9,270 nt of DNA from Deltaproteobacteria bacterium (GTDB lineage Bacteria > Desulfobacterota > Desulfobulbia > Desulfobulbales > BM004): contig CP070776.1 in the NCBI GenBank assembly GCA_020346205.1, positions 713,427 through 722,696 on the forward strand. The letters are read 5' to 3'. The notes under the pieces were generated by a model that ran no database searches, was not told where the DNA came from, and worked only from the letters and a program-made list of their open reading frames with translations. This document shows, piece after piece, positions 1-4,671 of the stretch; the first letter of the stretch is position 1, and every line of letters begins with the position of its first letter. Made by a program: the position numbers and the translations under genes.

Positions 1-21
1 TAAAGTGTGAGAAGTTCTAAA

Positions 22-852
22 TTAAAAATATTTGTAAATACTGATAAAGCCGCTGATAAAATCCGTATCATTCTCAGGCCATTTTGCCCTAGTGCCGCCT
101 GCAGTTATCCAGTCGCTGCCGTCCCAGTGCAGTTTACCTCCACGTACCTGCAGGGAGGTTGATAAATCTTTATTTATATAATAATTAAGGCTGCCTGTAA
201 GTGCATAAGCATAGCCGCCAATATTAGAGGCTTCCCAGCCGGGTGCGCCGCTGTTAGTTATATTTGAGTAGAAGGGAAGCTGGTATTCAGCAGAGTAAGT
301 GAAAGACCACTTCGAGGCTATGGGAAAGTTTCCCTGGATGCCAAACAGGGCAAAGAATGAGGAAACTTCTTCTAAAGCAGATTGATCAAAGATTCCTGGA
401 GAGTTGACATTTTCAAAGTTGCTCCGCTCCTGTTCAGAATAGGACCAGCTTATCCCAACATACGGATTGAGCAGTCGGTGCATGTAGTAACCCACATGGG
501 CATCAATCCTGAACCATAGATATTCAAGCGAGTTGGTCTGCTCGAATTCTCCTTCTCTTGTCCAGTATTCCTGGGACTCATCCAGAGATAAGGGGATATA
601 GCTCCTTGCTCCAAAAAAGAAACTCTCCCAAGTTTTTCTCCCCTCGAGGAATAGAGTCCAGTTCGTCAGGTCAGTACCTGAAGAAGCAAGCTCAATATCA
701 GGGACCTGTTCCTTATAGGTCAACTGCTCTAAACCGATCCCTGCAGCAAGGTAGCTGATTTGTTCATCTTCTTCAGAACAATAGACAGGGGTAGAGAATA
801 CAAGAAGCCCAAAAAATAGAACCAGCGCTTTAGATATAAGGATTATTCTCAT
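22..852 (-). CDS. Putative outer-membrane beta-barrel protein
   Basis: This 276-residue protein begins with a Sec signal peptide: Arg2, a Lys at residue 8, a hydrophobic core at about residues 9-20, and a likely cleavage near residues 25-26 (TPVYCS). The Cys there lacks a proper lipobox, so a lipoprotein is less likely. The mature part alternates polar with aromatic or hydrophobic residues in short stretches (for example residues 67-85, 112-124, 182-196, 214-226 and 231-240), as transmembrane beta strands do. It ends in IYKYF, and a terminal Phe with alternating hydrophobics is the usual outer-membrane insertion signal. The length suits an 8-12 strand barrel. I do not recognise the family, and the substrate is unknown. 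It follows the HD-GYP gene by 65 bases on the same strand and may be co-transcribed. No Shine-Dalgarno sequence precedes the ATG, and an inverted repeat covers the start region. Confidence 0.72.
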   Translation of the reverse strand: MRIILISKALVLFFGLLVFSTPVYCSEEDEQISYLAAGIGLEQLTYKEQVPDIELASSGTDLTNWTLFLEGRKTWESFFFGARSYIPLSLDESQEYWTREGEFEQTNSLEYLWFRIDAHVGYYMHRLLNPYVGISWSYSEQERSNFENVNSPGIFDQSALEEVSSFFALFGIQGNFPIASKWSFTYSAEYQLPFYSNITNSGAPGWEASNIGGYAYALTGSLNYYINKDLSTSLQVRGGKLHWDGSDWITAGGTRAKWPENDTDFISGFISIYKYF

Positions 853-874
853 TGGTTTATAGTACTTAAACCAA
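852..874 (-). repeat. Inverted repeat over the barrel-gene start codon
   Basis: Eight-base arms TTGGTTTA (852-859) and TAAACCAA (867-874) are perfect complements around a 7-base loop. In the minus-strand mRNA the second half of the stem reaches the A of the barrel gene's ATG, and no Shine-Dalgarno motif lies beside it. It could be an operator or an RNA hairpin limiting initiation. There is no T-run, so it is not a terminator. Confidence 0.4.
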
Positions 875-917
875 ATTTACTTATGAGGCAGGGGTAAGAT
901 TGCTGCAGGCATAAAAT

Positions 918-1505
918 TCAGCCAACTTTTTCAAAAAGGCTGTAACTTGAATCGTTTTCCTTGCGGATGACTTTGATAAACTCTGCTATCAGGTAAGGAT
1001 CCCACTGTCCCCAATCCTTTTCCCTTTCCAGGATGGTAAGTGCAATTTTTTCGCTCATGCCGGCCCTGTAAACCCTGTTGCTGGTCATGGCATCCCAGGC
1101 ATCTGCAATGGCAACTATACGGGCCAGCAGTGGAATGTCTTCACCGTCAAGACCGTCCGGGTAACCATTGCCGTCCCAACGTTCATGGTGTGACCGGGCA
1201 ATGGATGAGTAGTAATTGGATGTTTCCAAGGGGGCTAAGATCTCAGATGTGAGTTTCGGATGCTCCTTGATGCGTTCGAATTCAAAGTCATCAAGGTTGC
1301 CTGGTTTTTTCAGAATTTCGTCCGGGATGCCTATTTTGCCCAGGTCATGCAGCATGGCGCCCTGGCCCAGGACCCTCATCTCCTCCTCATCAAGGCCGAG
1401 TTGTTGGCCTAATAACATTGAATATTTTGTGACATTTAAAGAATGACTGGCGGTATCATCGTCCCTTGCTTCAAGTGCTTTTGCCAGTGCGAAGAGTATT
1501 CCCAT
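918..1505 (-). CDS. Stand-alone HD-GYP domain phosphodiesterase
   Basis: HD-GYP proteins hydrolyse cyclic-di-GMP to GMP (some act on related dinucleotides) with a two- or three-metal centre. All expected ligand motifs are visible: His21, the HD pair His53-Asp54 in HDLGKIGIP, Lys57, His82, the pair His106-His107, GYP at 114-116 in WDGNGYPDGL, and Asp135 in AIADAWDAM followed by a TSNRVYR segment. It should therefore be active. At 195 residues it is essentially the catalytic domain alone; the receiver, PAS or other sensor usually fused in front is missing. The ATG at 1505 has an in-frame TAA three codons upstream (1512-1514), so the frame cannot extend. It has no Shine-Dalgarno, but a 7-codon mini-ORF with a good one ends 14 bases before it. 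The barrel gene follows. The family call is firm; the cellular role is open. Confidence 0.9.
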   Translation of the reverse strand: MGILFALAKALEARDDDTASHSLNVTKYSMLLGQQLGLDEEEMRVLGQGAMLHDLGKIGIPDEILKKPGNLDDFEFERIKEHPKLTSEILAPLETSNYYSSIARSHHERWDGNGYPDGLDGEDIPLLARIVAIADAWDAMTSNRVYRAGMSEKIALTILEREKDWGQWDPYLIAEFIKVIRKENDSSYSLFEKVG

Positions 1506-1519
1506 GATGCGTTAGAATT

Positions 1520-1543
1520 TCAGGCCTGCTTCATTGCGGTCAT
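1520..1543 (-). other. Seven-codon upstream mini-ORF before HD-GYP gene
   Basis: On the minus strand, GAGG (1550-1553) sits 6 bases before an ATG (1541-1543) that opens the peptide MTAMKQA and stops at TGA (1520-1522). The HD-GYP start follows 14 bases later in another frame, without its own ribosome-binding site. It may feed ribosomes to the HD-GYP start by reinitiation, or be the remnant of a lost N-terminal part. Its short length makes chance a real possibility. Confidence 0.35.
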
Positions 1544-1625
1544 ATTTTTCCTCAACATGTGGAACAATTGTACAGCCAGTACTGATCATACAACATATTG
1601 TTAGGCATTTTTCTCGAGTACACAC

Positions 1626-1655
1626 TATATAGCATATCTATTTTGAGATAGGCAA
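1626..1655 (-). promoter_or_regulatory. Predicted sigma70-type promoter for HD-GYP gene
   Basis: Read on the minus strand, the -35 is TTGCCT (1650-1655), the spacer is 18 bases, and an extended -10 ATGC-TATATA has its hexamer at 1626-1631. The same layout (TTG-type -35, 18-base spacer, ATGCTATA) occurs upstream of the 90-aa gene and the Mrr-like gene. The predicted start near 1619 leaves a leader of about 115 bases before the HD-GYP ATG. Confidence 0.5.
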
Positions 1656-1685
1656 CAGAAAAAACACAGAACAGCATAAAAATAC

Positions 1686-1727
1686 AAAAAAAATTGAACA
1701 AATAGTGTTAAAGCAGGGAATTTTTTT
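1686..1727 (-). terminator. Weak AT-rich terminator-like hairpin after 68-aa gene
   Basis: On the minus strand AAAAAAATT (1719-1727, overlapping the 68-aa stop codon) can pair with AATTTTTTT (1687-1695) across a 23-base loop, and eight T's fill 1686-1693. The stem has no GC pairs, so it would be inefficient. It does lie where a terminator between this gene and the HD-GYP promoter would be expected. Confidence 0.28.
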
Positions 1728-1932
1728 AAGGTTTATGGCTTTTTCTGGAGCAGAAAAAGCAGCCATCTGATTTTGGATAGAACTTCTTTGCTTCCTCTAT
1801 CGCTTCGGTGCAGTTTTGAAATGATCCGAGGCAATATCTGTTTTTTTCGAATGGCATGAAGGCGCAACCGGACCTGTGAACTTCATGATCACCTTTGGTA
1901 TATGCCCTTTTATTGACATAATAGCGCTCCAT
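1726..1932 (-). CDS. Small conserved Cys/His protein, possible metal binding
   Basis: This 68-residue protein starts at an ATG preceded by GGAG at 7 bases. The pattern is GDHEVH (14-19), Cys23, LGSF then Cys41 (LGxFxxC), an Ala-rich helix (EAIEEAKKFYP, 43-53), and Cys58-x2-Cys61 with His66 near the C-terminus. From memory, small proteins with HEVH..GC, LGxFxxC and GCxxCS in this order recur in Proteobacteria and Bacteroidetes as uncharacterised proteins. The five Cys (23, 34, 41, 58, 61) and several His could hold a zinc or iron centre, but that is inferred from composition. The 90-aa Cys-rich gene lies 59 bases upstream on the same strand and is likely co-transcribed. The function is unknown. 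Confidence 0.72.
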   Translation of the reverse strand: MERYYVNKRAYTKGDHEVHRSGCAFMPFEKNRYCLGSFQNCTEAIEEAKKFYPKSDGCFFCSRKSHKP

Positions 1933-1991
1933 GGTGTTTCTCCAGGTATGCTTTTAAAGCCGGATATGGGTTTATCGCTTATGGGCTTGTT

Positions 1992-2264
1992 CTATAAGGA
2001 CCTCAGGGCCTTTGACCTGTTTAATTTTTTCTGGGTTTCCTTTATGAGCTCATTGCAGCAGCCAGTTACTTCACAGACCAGGTTGTCAAGATTATGTCCT
2101 TTGATTGTGACTGCCGGCTCCTGATCGTGTTTCTGGCAACATACAGATCCCACACAATTTTTTATTTCGTTGTGGAGATGTTTTAGAAAGAGGATGTCCA
2201 GAATATCATTCATATCATCCATCTGAACCTCTTCACCTTTAATTTCAAATGAAATTTCAGCCAT
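1992..2264 (-). CDS. Small Cys-rich protein of unknown function
   Basis: This 90-residue cytoplasmic protein has an acidic N-terminal half (residues 1-25), then Cys37, CysCys at 42-43 and a His at 46 (CCQKHDQEPAV), a strand-like TIKGHNLDNL segment, Cys64, and CysCys in TGCCNELI (69-73) before a basic C-terminal helix. The arrangement (Cys/His cluster, P-A-V-T-I-x-G, then GCC-x-x-L) resembles a small uncharacterised domain seen in anaerobic deltaproteobacteria, but I cannot name it. Six Cys in 90 residues suggests metal binding or disulfide chemistry. The nearest Shine-Dalgarno (GAGG, 2277-2280) is 12 bases from the ATG, longer than ideal. The gene has its own predicted promoter at 2340-2369 and leads into the 68-aa gene. 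Confidence 0.68.
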   Translation of the reverse strand: MAEISFEIKGEEVQMDDMNDILDILFLKHLHNEIKNCVGSVCCQKHDQEPAVTIKGHNLDNLVCEVTGCCNELIKETQKKLNRSKALRSL

Positions 2265-2315
2265 TTACTTTTAATTCCTCAGTGCAGGGCATTTGTTTTC
2301 TGGAAGTAACTGCTA

Positions 2316-2326
2316 CCACAATGTGG
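2316..2326. promoter_or_regulatory. CCAC-N3-GTGG palindrome, possible operator (copy A)
   Basis: CCACAATGTGG is an inverted repeat about 8-18 bases downstream of the predicted transcription start of the 90-aa gene. A closely matching site with similar flanks (CATTA before GCCAC on the minus strand) lies at the same distance behind the promoter of the Mrr-like gene. It may bind a shared regulator or form a 5'-end RNA hairpin. Confidence 0.4.
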
Positions 2327-2333
2327 CTAATGC

Positions 2334-2351
2334 CTATGCTTTATAGCATAG
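2334..2351. repeat. Inverted repeat over the -10 region of the 90-aa gene
   Basis: Seven-base arms CTATGCT (2334-2340) and AGCATAG (2345-2351) surround the 4-base loop TTAT. It overlaps the extended -10 element, so a protein bound here would block that promoter. Such AT-rich symmetry around a -10 can also be accidental. Confidence 0.3.
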
Positions 2352-2369
2352 ATAAAATGTTATAGACAA
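2340..2369 (-). promoter_or_regulatory. Predicted sigma70-type promoter for the two Cys-rich genes
   Basis: On the minus strand the -35 is TTGTCT (2364-2369), the spacer is 18 bases, and the extended -10 is ATGC-TATAAA with its hexamer at 2340-2345 (five of six to consensus). The predicted start near 2333 gives a leader of about 70 bases to the 90-aa gene. Confidence 0.6.
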
Positions 2370-2441
2370 TATAAAAAGTGAAAAAAGGAAATATTTATGT
2401 GGAGGGGGAGGGAAGGGAAAGTATTTTTGAAATGGGTAGAT

Positions 2442-3086
2442 TTAATTTAAGATATCTGCTTCAGAGTTGCGTGGTAATTCGCGCAGAAGTTCAACAAGTT
2501 CAATGCCGTCCAACAAGGTGATCGGTCTGCCAGCAGCATAATGCCGGGCCTCATAGGTGAAGATGCCTGCTGTCAGCATATATACTCCACTTGCCTGCTT
2601 ATCATGCATCAGGGAGTATAAATTCTTAACTTCCCGTATGCCCAGCTTTCGATGTTGCCAATACCTGCATTGCACAAGGTAAAGGTTGGTGCTCTGGCGT
2701 ATAACAAGGTCAATACTCGGATCAGAAGAGAATAAACTGTCCTCCATGATTATATATCCTTTGCGCCTATAAGACTCTGTCACCATCCCCTTAAATTGTC
2801 TCCATGGAAGTGCCTGAATTAATTCAATTTCTTCCTTTAGGTCATTGAACTTCCTCTTCCTGTTTGACTTAAGGAACGAAAAGGTAACAGGGGTTAATAA
2901 TGCCAAGGCCACAACCGGGGCTAAAACCGGTCCAAGGGAAACATGGACCTCATTGACAAGGTTTGACTGGGCCTCGAAGTAAGGCACTACAAATTTCAGC
3001 AGTATATAAAAAGAGGCAGACAACGTGACACTGATCCACCAGGGAATTTGAGCTAAGAAATCAATAATATTTAAGTCTTTTCTCAT
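2442..3086 (-). CDS. Membrane-anchored Mrr-like restriction-endonuclease-fold protein
   Basis: This 214-residue protein has two predicted membrane helices (about 17-35 and 50-72), a basic stretch KSNRKRK (73-79), then an Mrr-cat-like domain. The domain shows the family hallmarks LPWRQF (93-98, usually sWreFE), a Y-rr-KGY helix-to-strand turn (106-111), Asp126 in SIDLVI, the Q-x-K position as QCRYW (139-143), and the closing strand and helix with PITLLDGIELVELL. The fold cleaves DNA in true members. Here the lysine of QxK is Arg141, so catalysis is uncertain, while Asp126 and Gln139 remain. Membrane-anchored relatives are common in Proteobacteria and mostly uncharacterised. The ATG at 3084-3086 follows AAGGAA at a good distance. 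It is transcribed alone, divergently from the DVU0772-family gene, from a predicted promoter at 3189-3218. Confidence 0.82.
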   Translation of the reverse strand: MRKDLNIIDFLAQIPWWISVTLSASFYILLKFVVPYFEAQSNLVNEVHVSLGPVLAPVVALALLTPVTFSFLKSNRKRKFNDLKEEIELIQALPWRQFKGMVTESYRRKGYIIMEDSLFSSDPSIDLVIRQSTNLYLVQCRYWQHRKLGIREVKNLYSLMHDKQASGVYMLTAGIFTYEARHYAAGRPITLLDGIELVELLRELPRNSEADILN

Positions 3087-3162
3087 TTTATTCCTTCCAG
3101 TTAATCAGGAGTATTCAGAGTCTATTAATTATATACGGGATTATGCGCAGTGAAAAAACGGT

Positions 3163-3175
3163 GCCACAAAGTGGC
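3163..3175. promoter_or_regulatory. GCCAC-N3-GTGGC palindrome, possible operator (copy B)
   Basis: GCCACAAAGTGGC is a perfect 5-base inverted repeat with a 3-base centre, about 8-20 bases downstream of the predicted start of the Mrr-like gene. It matches copy A at 2316-2326 in sequence, flank (ATTAA before GCCAC on the minus strand) and distance from the -10. Confidence 0.42.
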
Positions 3176-3188
3176 TTAATGGTCGTTG

Positions 3189-3218
3189 AGTATAGCATGT
3201 AAAAATTGCCAGGAACAA
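3189..3218 (-). promoter_or_regulatory. Predicted sigma70-type promoter for the Mrr-like gene
   Basis: On the minus strand the -35 is TTGTTC (3213-3218), the spacer is 18 bases, and the extended -10 is ATGC-TATACT with its hexamer at 3189-3194 (five of six to consensus). The predicted start near 3182 gives a leader of about 95 bases carrying palindrome B near its 5' end. Confidence 0.6.
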
Positions 3219-3238
3219 TGAAAAAGTGGGTTCAGTTT

Positions 3239-3278
3239 AAAAAAAGTCCGCAGAGTATTGCTGTATAAGCCTTTGCGG
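3239..3278 (-). terminator. Orphan intrinsic terminator, minus strand
   Basis: On the minus strand CCGCAAAG (3271-3278) pairs with CTCTGCGG (3248-3255), giving 8 pairs including one G-T wobble. A small GCT/AGC inner helix is possible. After two bases comes a run of seven T's (3239-3245). No gene lies directly upstream on this strand: the next one is the GNAT gene, beyond the oppositely oriented DVU0772-family gene. It could shield the Mrr promoter from read-through or end a short RNA made within about 3280-3420. Confidence 0.5.
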
Positions 3279-3357
3279 GAAAATGTTTATTTGATAAAAA
3301 ATAAGGCAACCCAAACTTTTTTAAATAAGACGAAAAAAAGTTATAGATTTTTTTATT

Positions 3358-3376
3358 GAGAATGAATATCATTAGA
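3358..3376 (+). promoter_or_regulatory. Fur-box-like operator
   Basis: GAGAATGAATATCATTAGA matches the 19-base Fur consensus GATAATGATAATCATTATC at 14 positions and contains a perfect AATGA-ATA-TCATT inverted repeat (3361-3373). It lies at roughly -34 to -52 of the predicted start, where a bound repressor would cover the -35 region. It was identified by eye; related regulators such as PerR or Zur use similar sites. Confidence 0.5.
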
Positions 3377-3394
3377 AAAAGGGCAAAATGTACA

Positions 3395-3403
3395 TGCTAT
3401 ATT
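3395..3403 (+). promoter_or_regulatory. Extended -10 promoter for DVU0772-family gene
   Basis: TGCTATATT (hexamer TATATT at 3398-3403) is one base from the extended -10 consensus TGnTATAAT. No recognisable -35 lies 16-18 bases upstream, where the sequence is A-rich, so the promoter probably relies on the extended -10. The start codon is 22 bases downstream of the hexamer, leaving a short leader of about 15 bases that includes AAGGAG (3412-3417). Confidence 0.5.
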
Positions 3404-3424
3404 ATTTAAATAAGGAGAAGAGCC

Positions 3425-3820
3425 ATGTTGACACTTGAAGAATTAAAAGCGGACAGGGAACTCGTTAACCAAATAGATTGGAGTATGACCCAGGAAAAGG
3501 CTATTGAAATGTACCTGGAATGGGGTACGGGTTGGGTCCGCGGTCATGACTTTGTCAGCACAATGGGGCAGGAATCAATTTACTTTGTCCTCTATGATTG
3601 GCTGAAACCCCCGAGGGTAACCCTAATTCGCAGGACAACCGCAGGAGCTGAGGAAATTGCTGAAGTCGAAGTGCCTGAAGATTTATTCCTGAAAGCATGG
3701 AAGGAAGATGGTGATAGGCCTGGTGTGGGCGTGCATCCCTTAAACAAGGAACTCAAGGAGTGGGTATGTCGGGAAATTGGCGGGCCTCCGCTTGATAATT
3801 CCCTGCAAAAAGCAGCCTGA
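3425..3820 (+). CDS. DVU0772 family protein
   Basis: This 131-residue soluble protein is the only plus-strand gene in the window. The N-terminal block IDWSMTQEKAIEMYLEWGTGW (split here as IDWSMTQEKA, 17-26, and IEMYLEWGTGW, 27-37) matches my memory of the DVU0772 family, named after a Desulfovibrio vulgaris protein. The following YFVLYDW (53-59), a VTLIRRTTAGAEEIAEVEVPE segment and a late ELKEWV helix also fit. The family has no established function; the residues suggest a compact alpha/beta fold with a conserved Trp-rich face. The ATG follows AAGGAG at 7 bases. A Fur-like site and an extended -10 lie directly upstream, and a strong terminator follows, so it is probably a single-gene, possibly metal-controlled unit. 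Confidence 0.78.
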   Translation: MLTLEELKADRELVNQIDWSMTQEKAIEMYLEWGTGWVRGHDFVSTMGQESIYFVLYDWLKPPRVTLIRRTTAGAEEIAEVEVPEDLFLKAWKEDGDRPGVGVHPLNKELKEWVCREIGGPPLDNSLQKAA

Positions 3821-3834
3821 TATTTTATACAAGT

Positions 3835-3849
3835 CGCTACCGCGTAGCG
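3835..3849. repeat. Short inverted repeat downstream of DVU0772-family gene
   Basis: CGCTAC (3835-3840) and GTAGCG (3844-3849) form a 6-base hairpin with a CGC loop, 15 bases after the stop codon and before the terminator. It may protect the mRNA 3' region; no other role is apparent. Confidence 0.4.
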
Positions 3850-3863
3850 GGTGATGGGCAGAT

Positions 3864-3903
3864 AAGGCCCGGGTATTTATTTATAAGACCCCGGGCCTTT
3901 TTT
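3864..3903 (+). terminator. Strong intrinsic terminator of DVU0772-family gene
   Basis: AAGGCCCGGG (3864-3873) and CCCGGGCCTT (3890-3899) are perfect 10-base complements with a 16-base AT-rich loop, followed by T's at 3898-3903. It lies 43 bases after the stop. On the minus strand only a short TTAT follows the stem, so it serves mainly the plus strand. Confidence 0.88.
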
Positions 3904-3931
3904 GTGCCTAAAGGATATATTTTGTTTAAAA

Positions 3932-3963
3932 AAATAAAAGGGTTGTGGATATTTTCTATATCC
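3932..3963 (-). terminator. Weak terminator candidate at end of GNAT gene
   Basis: On the minus strand GGATAT (3958-3963) pairs with ATATCC (3947-3952) around a 5-base loop, overlapping the GNAT stop codon. A T-rich tract (TTTTATTTTTTT) begins about 7 bases later. The stem is short and AT-rich and the T tract is displaced, so confidence is low. Confidence 0.25.
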
Positions 3964-4612
3964 TTCTTGTCAGGCTGAGCATGCCTGGTGAGCCAATTTG
4001 CTTTTCAAAGTATGTATCCTGAGTTTCTTCATTTATTGTGAAGCCGAGCTTCTGGTAAAGGTGTAGTGCAGGTTCATTGCCAATATACATGTTGACCTGT
4101 GCAATTTGATAGCCACGCTTTTTACCTTCATCAAGTACAGCTCGCAGCATGTATTCTGCTACACCTCGACCGCGGTATTCGGGCATGGTGGCAACGGAAT
4201 CTATAACCCATGCATTCTCAATTTCCTTTGGAAGACAGGCCAATATTTTAGAGGCGCGTTTATTGGCTGATTCAAAGTCGAGCCCTGGTAATGACAACTT
4301 TCTGTAAACTTCAGGCAGGGCCTGCTGCAGTGACTGGTAGCCTGATTTTTTGGGATCATAGCCACCCAGGCTGCCAACAGGGATTTTGTCATCGCTTTCA
4401 GCAATGAAGGAGCATGAGTAGTGGAAAAGGTGCTCTGCAGCAGTGCATGCCAGTAGTTCCAGGAAACGTAAGCAGTCACTTTCCGACACGTTTAATACAA
4501 TCTCCCAGATGCCTTTGGCCACATGGGCCCTGCCGGCAATAAGGATGGATCTGGCTAAAAAGGATGCATCTCCTGCCAGAGCTTCCCGTATCTGTATATT
4601 CATTATTGACAC
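3956..4612 (-). CDS. GNAT family N-acetyltransferase
   Basis: GNAT enzymes transfer an acetyl group from acetyl-CoA to an amine. Motif A is clear: VIDSVATMPEYRGRGVAEYM, with the CoA pyrophosphate loop Arg147-Gly-Arg-Gly150-Val-Ala152. It is followed by the motif B region with Asn179, Ala182 and LYQKLGF (185-191). The 218 residues exceed a minimal GNAT (about 150) because of a helical insertion at about residues 85-130, as in the GNAT group whose members read REA..gDa..la..i at the N-terminus. The substrate cannot be told. Two starts are possible, GTG at 4612 and ATG at 4603; an in-frame TAA at 4622-4624 limits extension and neither has a clear Shine-Dalgarno. A TTGACA (4646-4651) lies in the 59-base gap after the SagB-like gene, but no well-spaced -10 follows it. 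Confidence 0.85.
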   Translation of the reverse strand: MSIMNIQIREALAGDASFLARSILIAGRAHVAKGIWEIVLNVSESDCLRFLELLACTAAEHLFHYSCSFIAESDDKIPVGSLGGYDPKKSGYQSLQQALPEVYRKLSLPGLDFESANKRASKILACLPKEIENAWVIDSVATMPEYRGRGVAEYMLRAVLDEGKKRGYQIAQVNMYIGNEPALHLYQKLGFTINEETQDTYFEKQIGSPGMLSLTRRI

Positions 4613-4671
4613 TTTGGTTACTTATGGAACTGCCTACATATCACCTGTCAACTTATATGCTCCTTGAATTG

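Noticed and set aside
1592..1602. AACATATTGTT behind the HD-GYP promoter as a third copy of the CCAC-N3-GTGG operator
   Set aside because: Similar position and partial symmetry, but the arm sequence differs (AACA/TGTT), so it cannot be counted as the same motif.
1876..2124. An 82-codon plus-strand frame with hydrophobic stretches
   Set aside because: It overlaps both small Cys-rich genes on the other strand; its hydrophobicity is what antisense reading of polar helices usually gives.
3171..3189. TGGC and TTGA elements resembling a sigma54 (-24/-12) promoter
   Set aside because: The distance between the two elements is 14 instead of the required 11 bases, and the -12 element lacks the GC.
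4621..4651. A promoter between the SagB-like and GNAT genes (TTGACA at 4646-4651)
   Set aside because: The -35 is perfect, but the best -10 (CATAAG) needs a 19-base spacer and is only four of six; left as a note under the GNAT gene.
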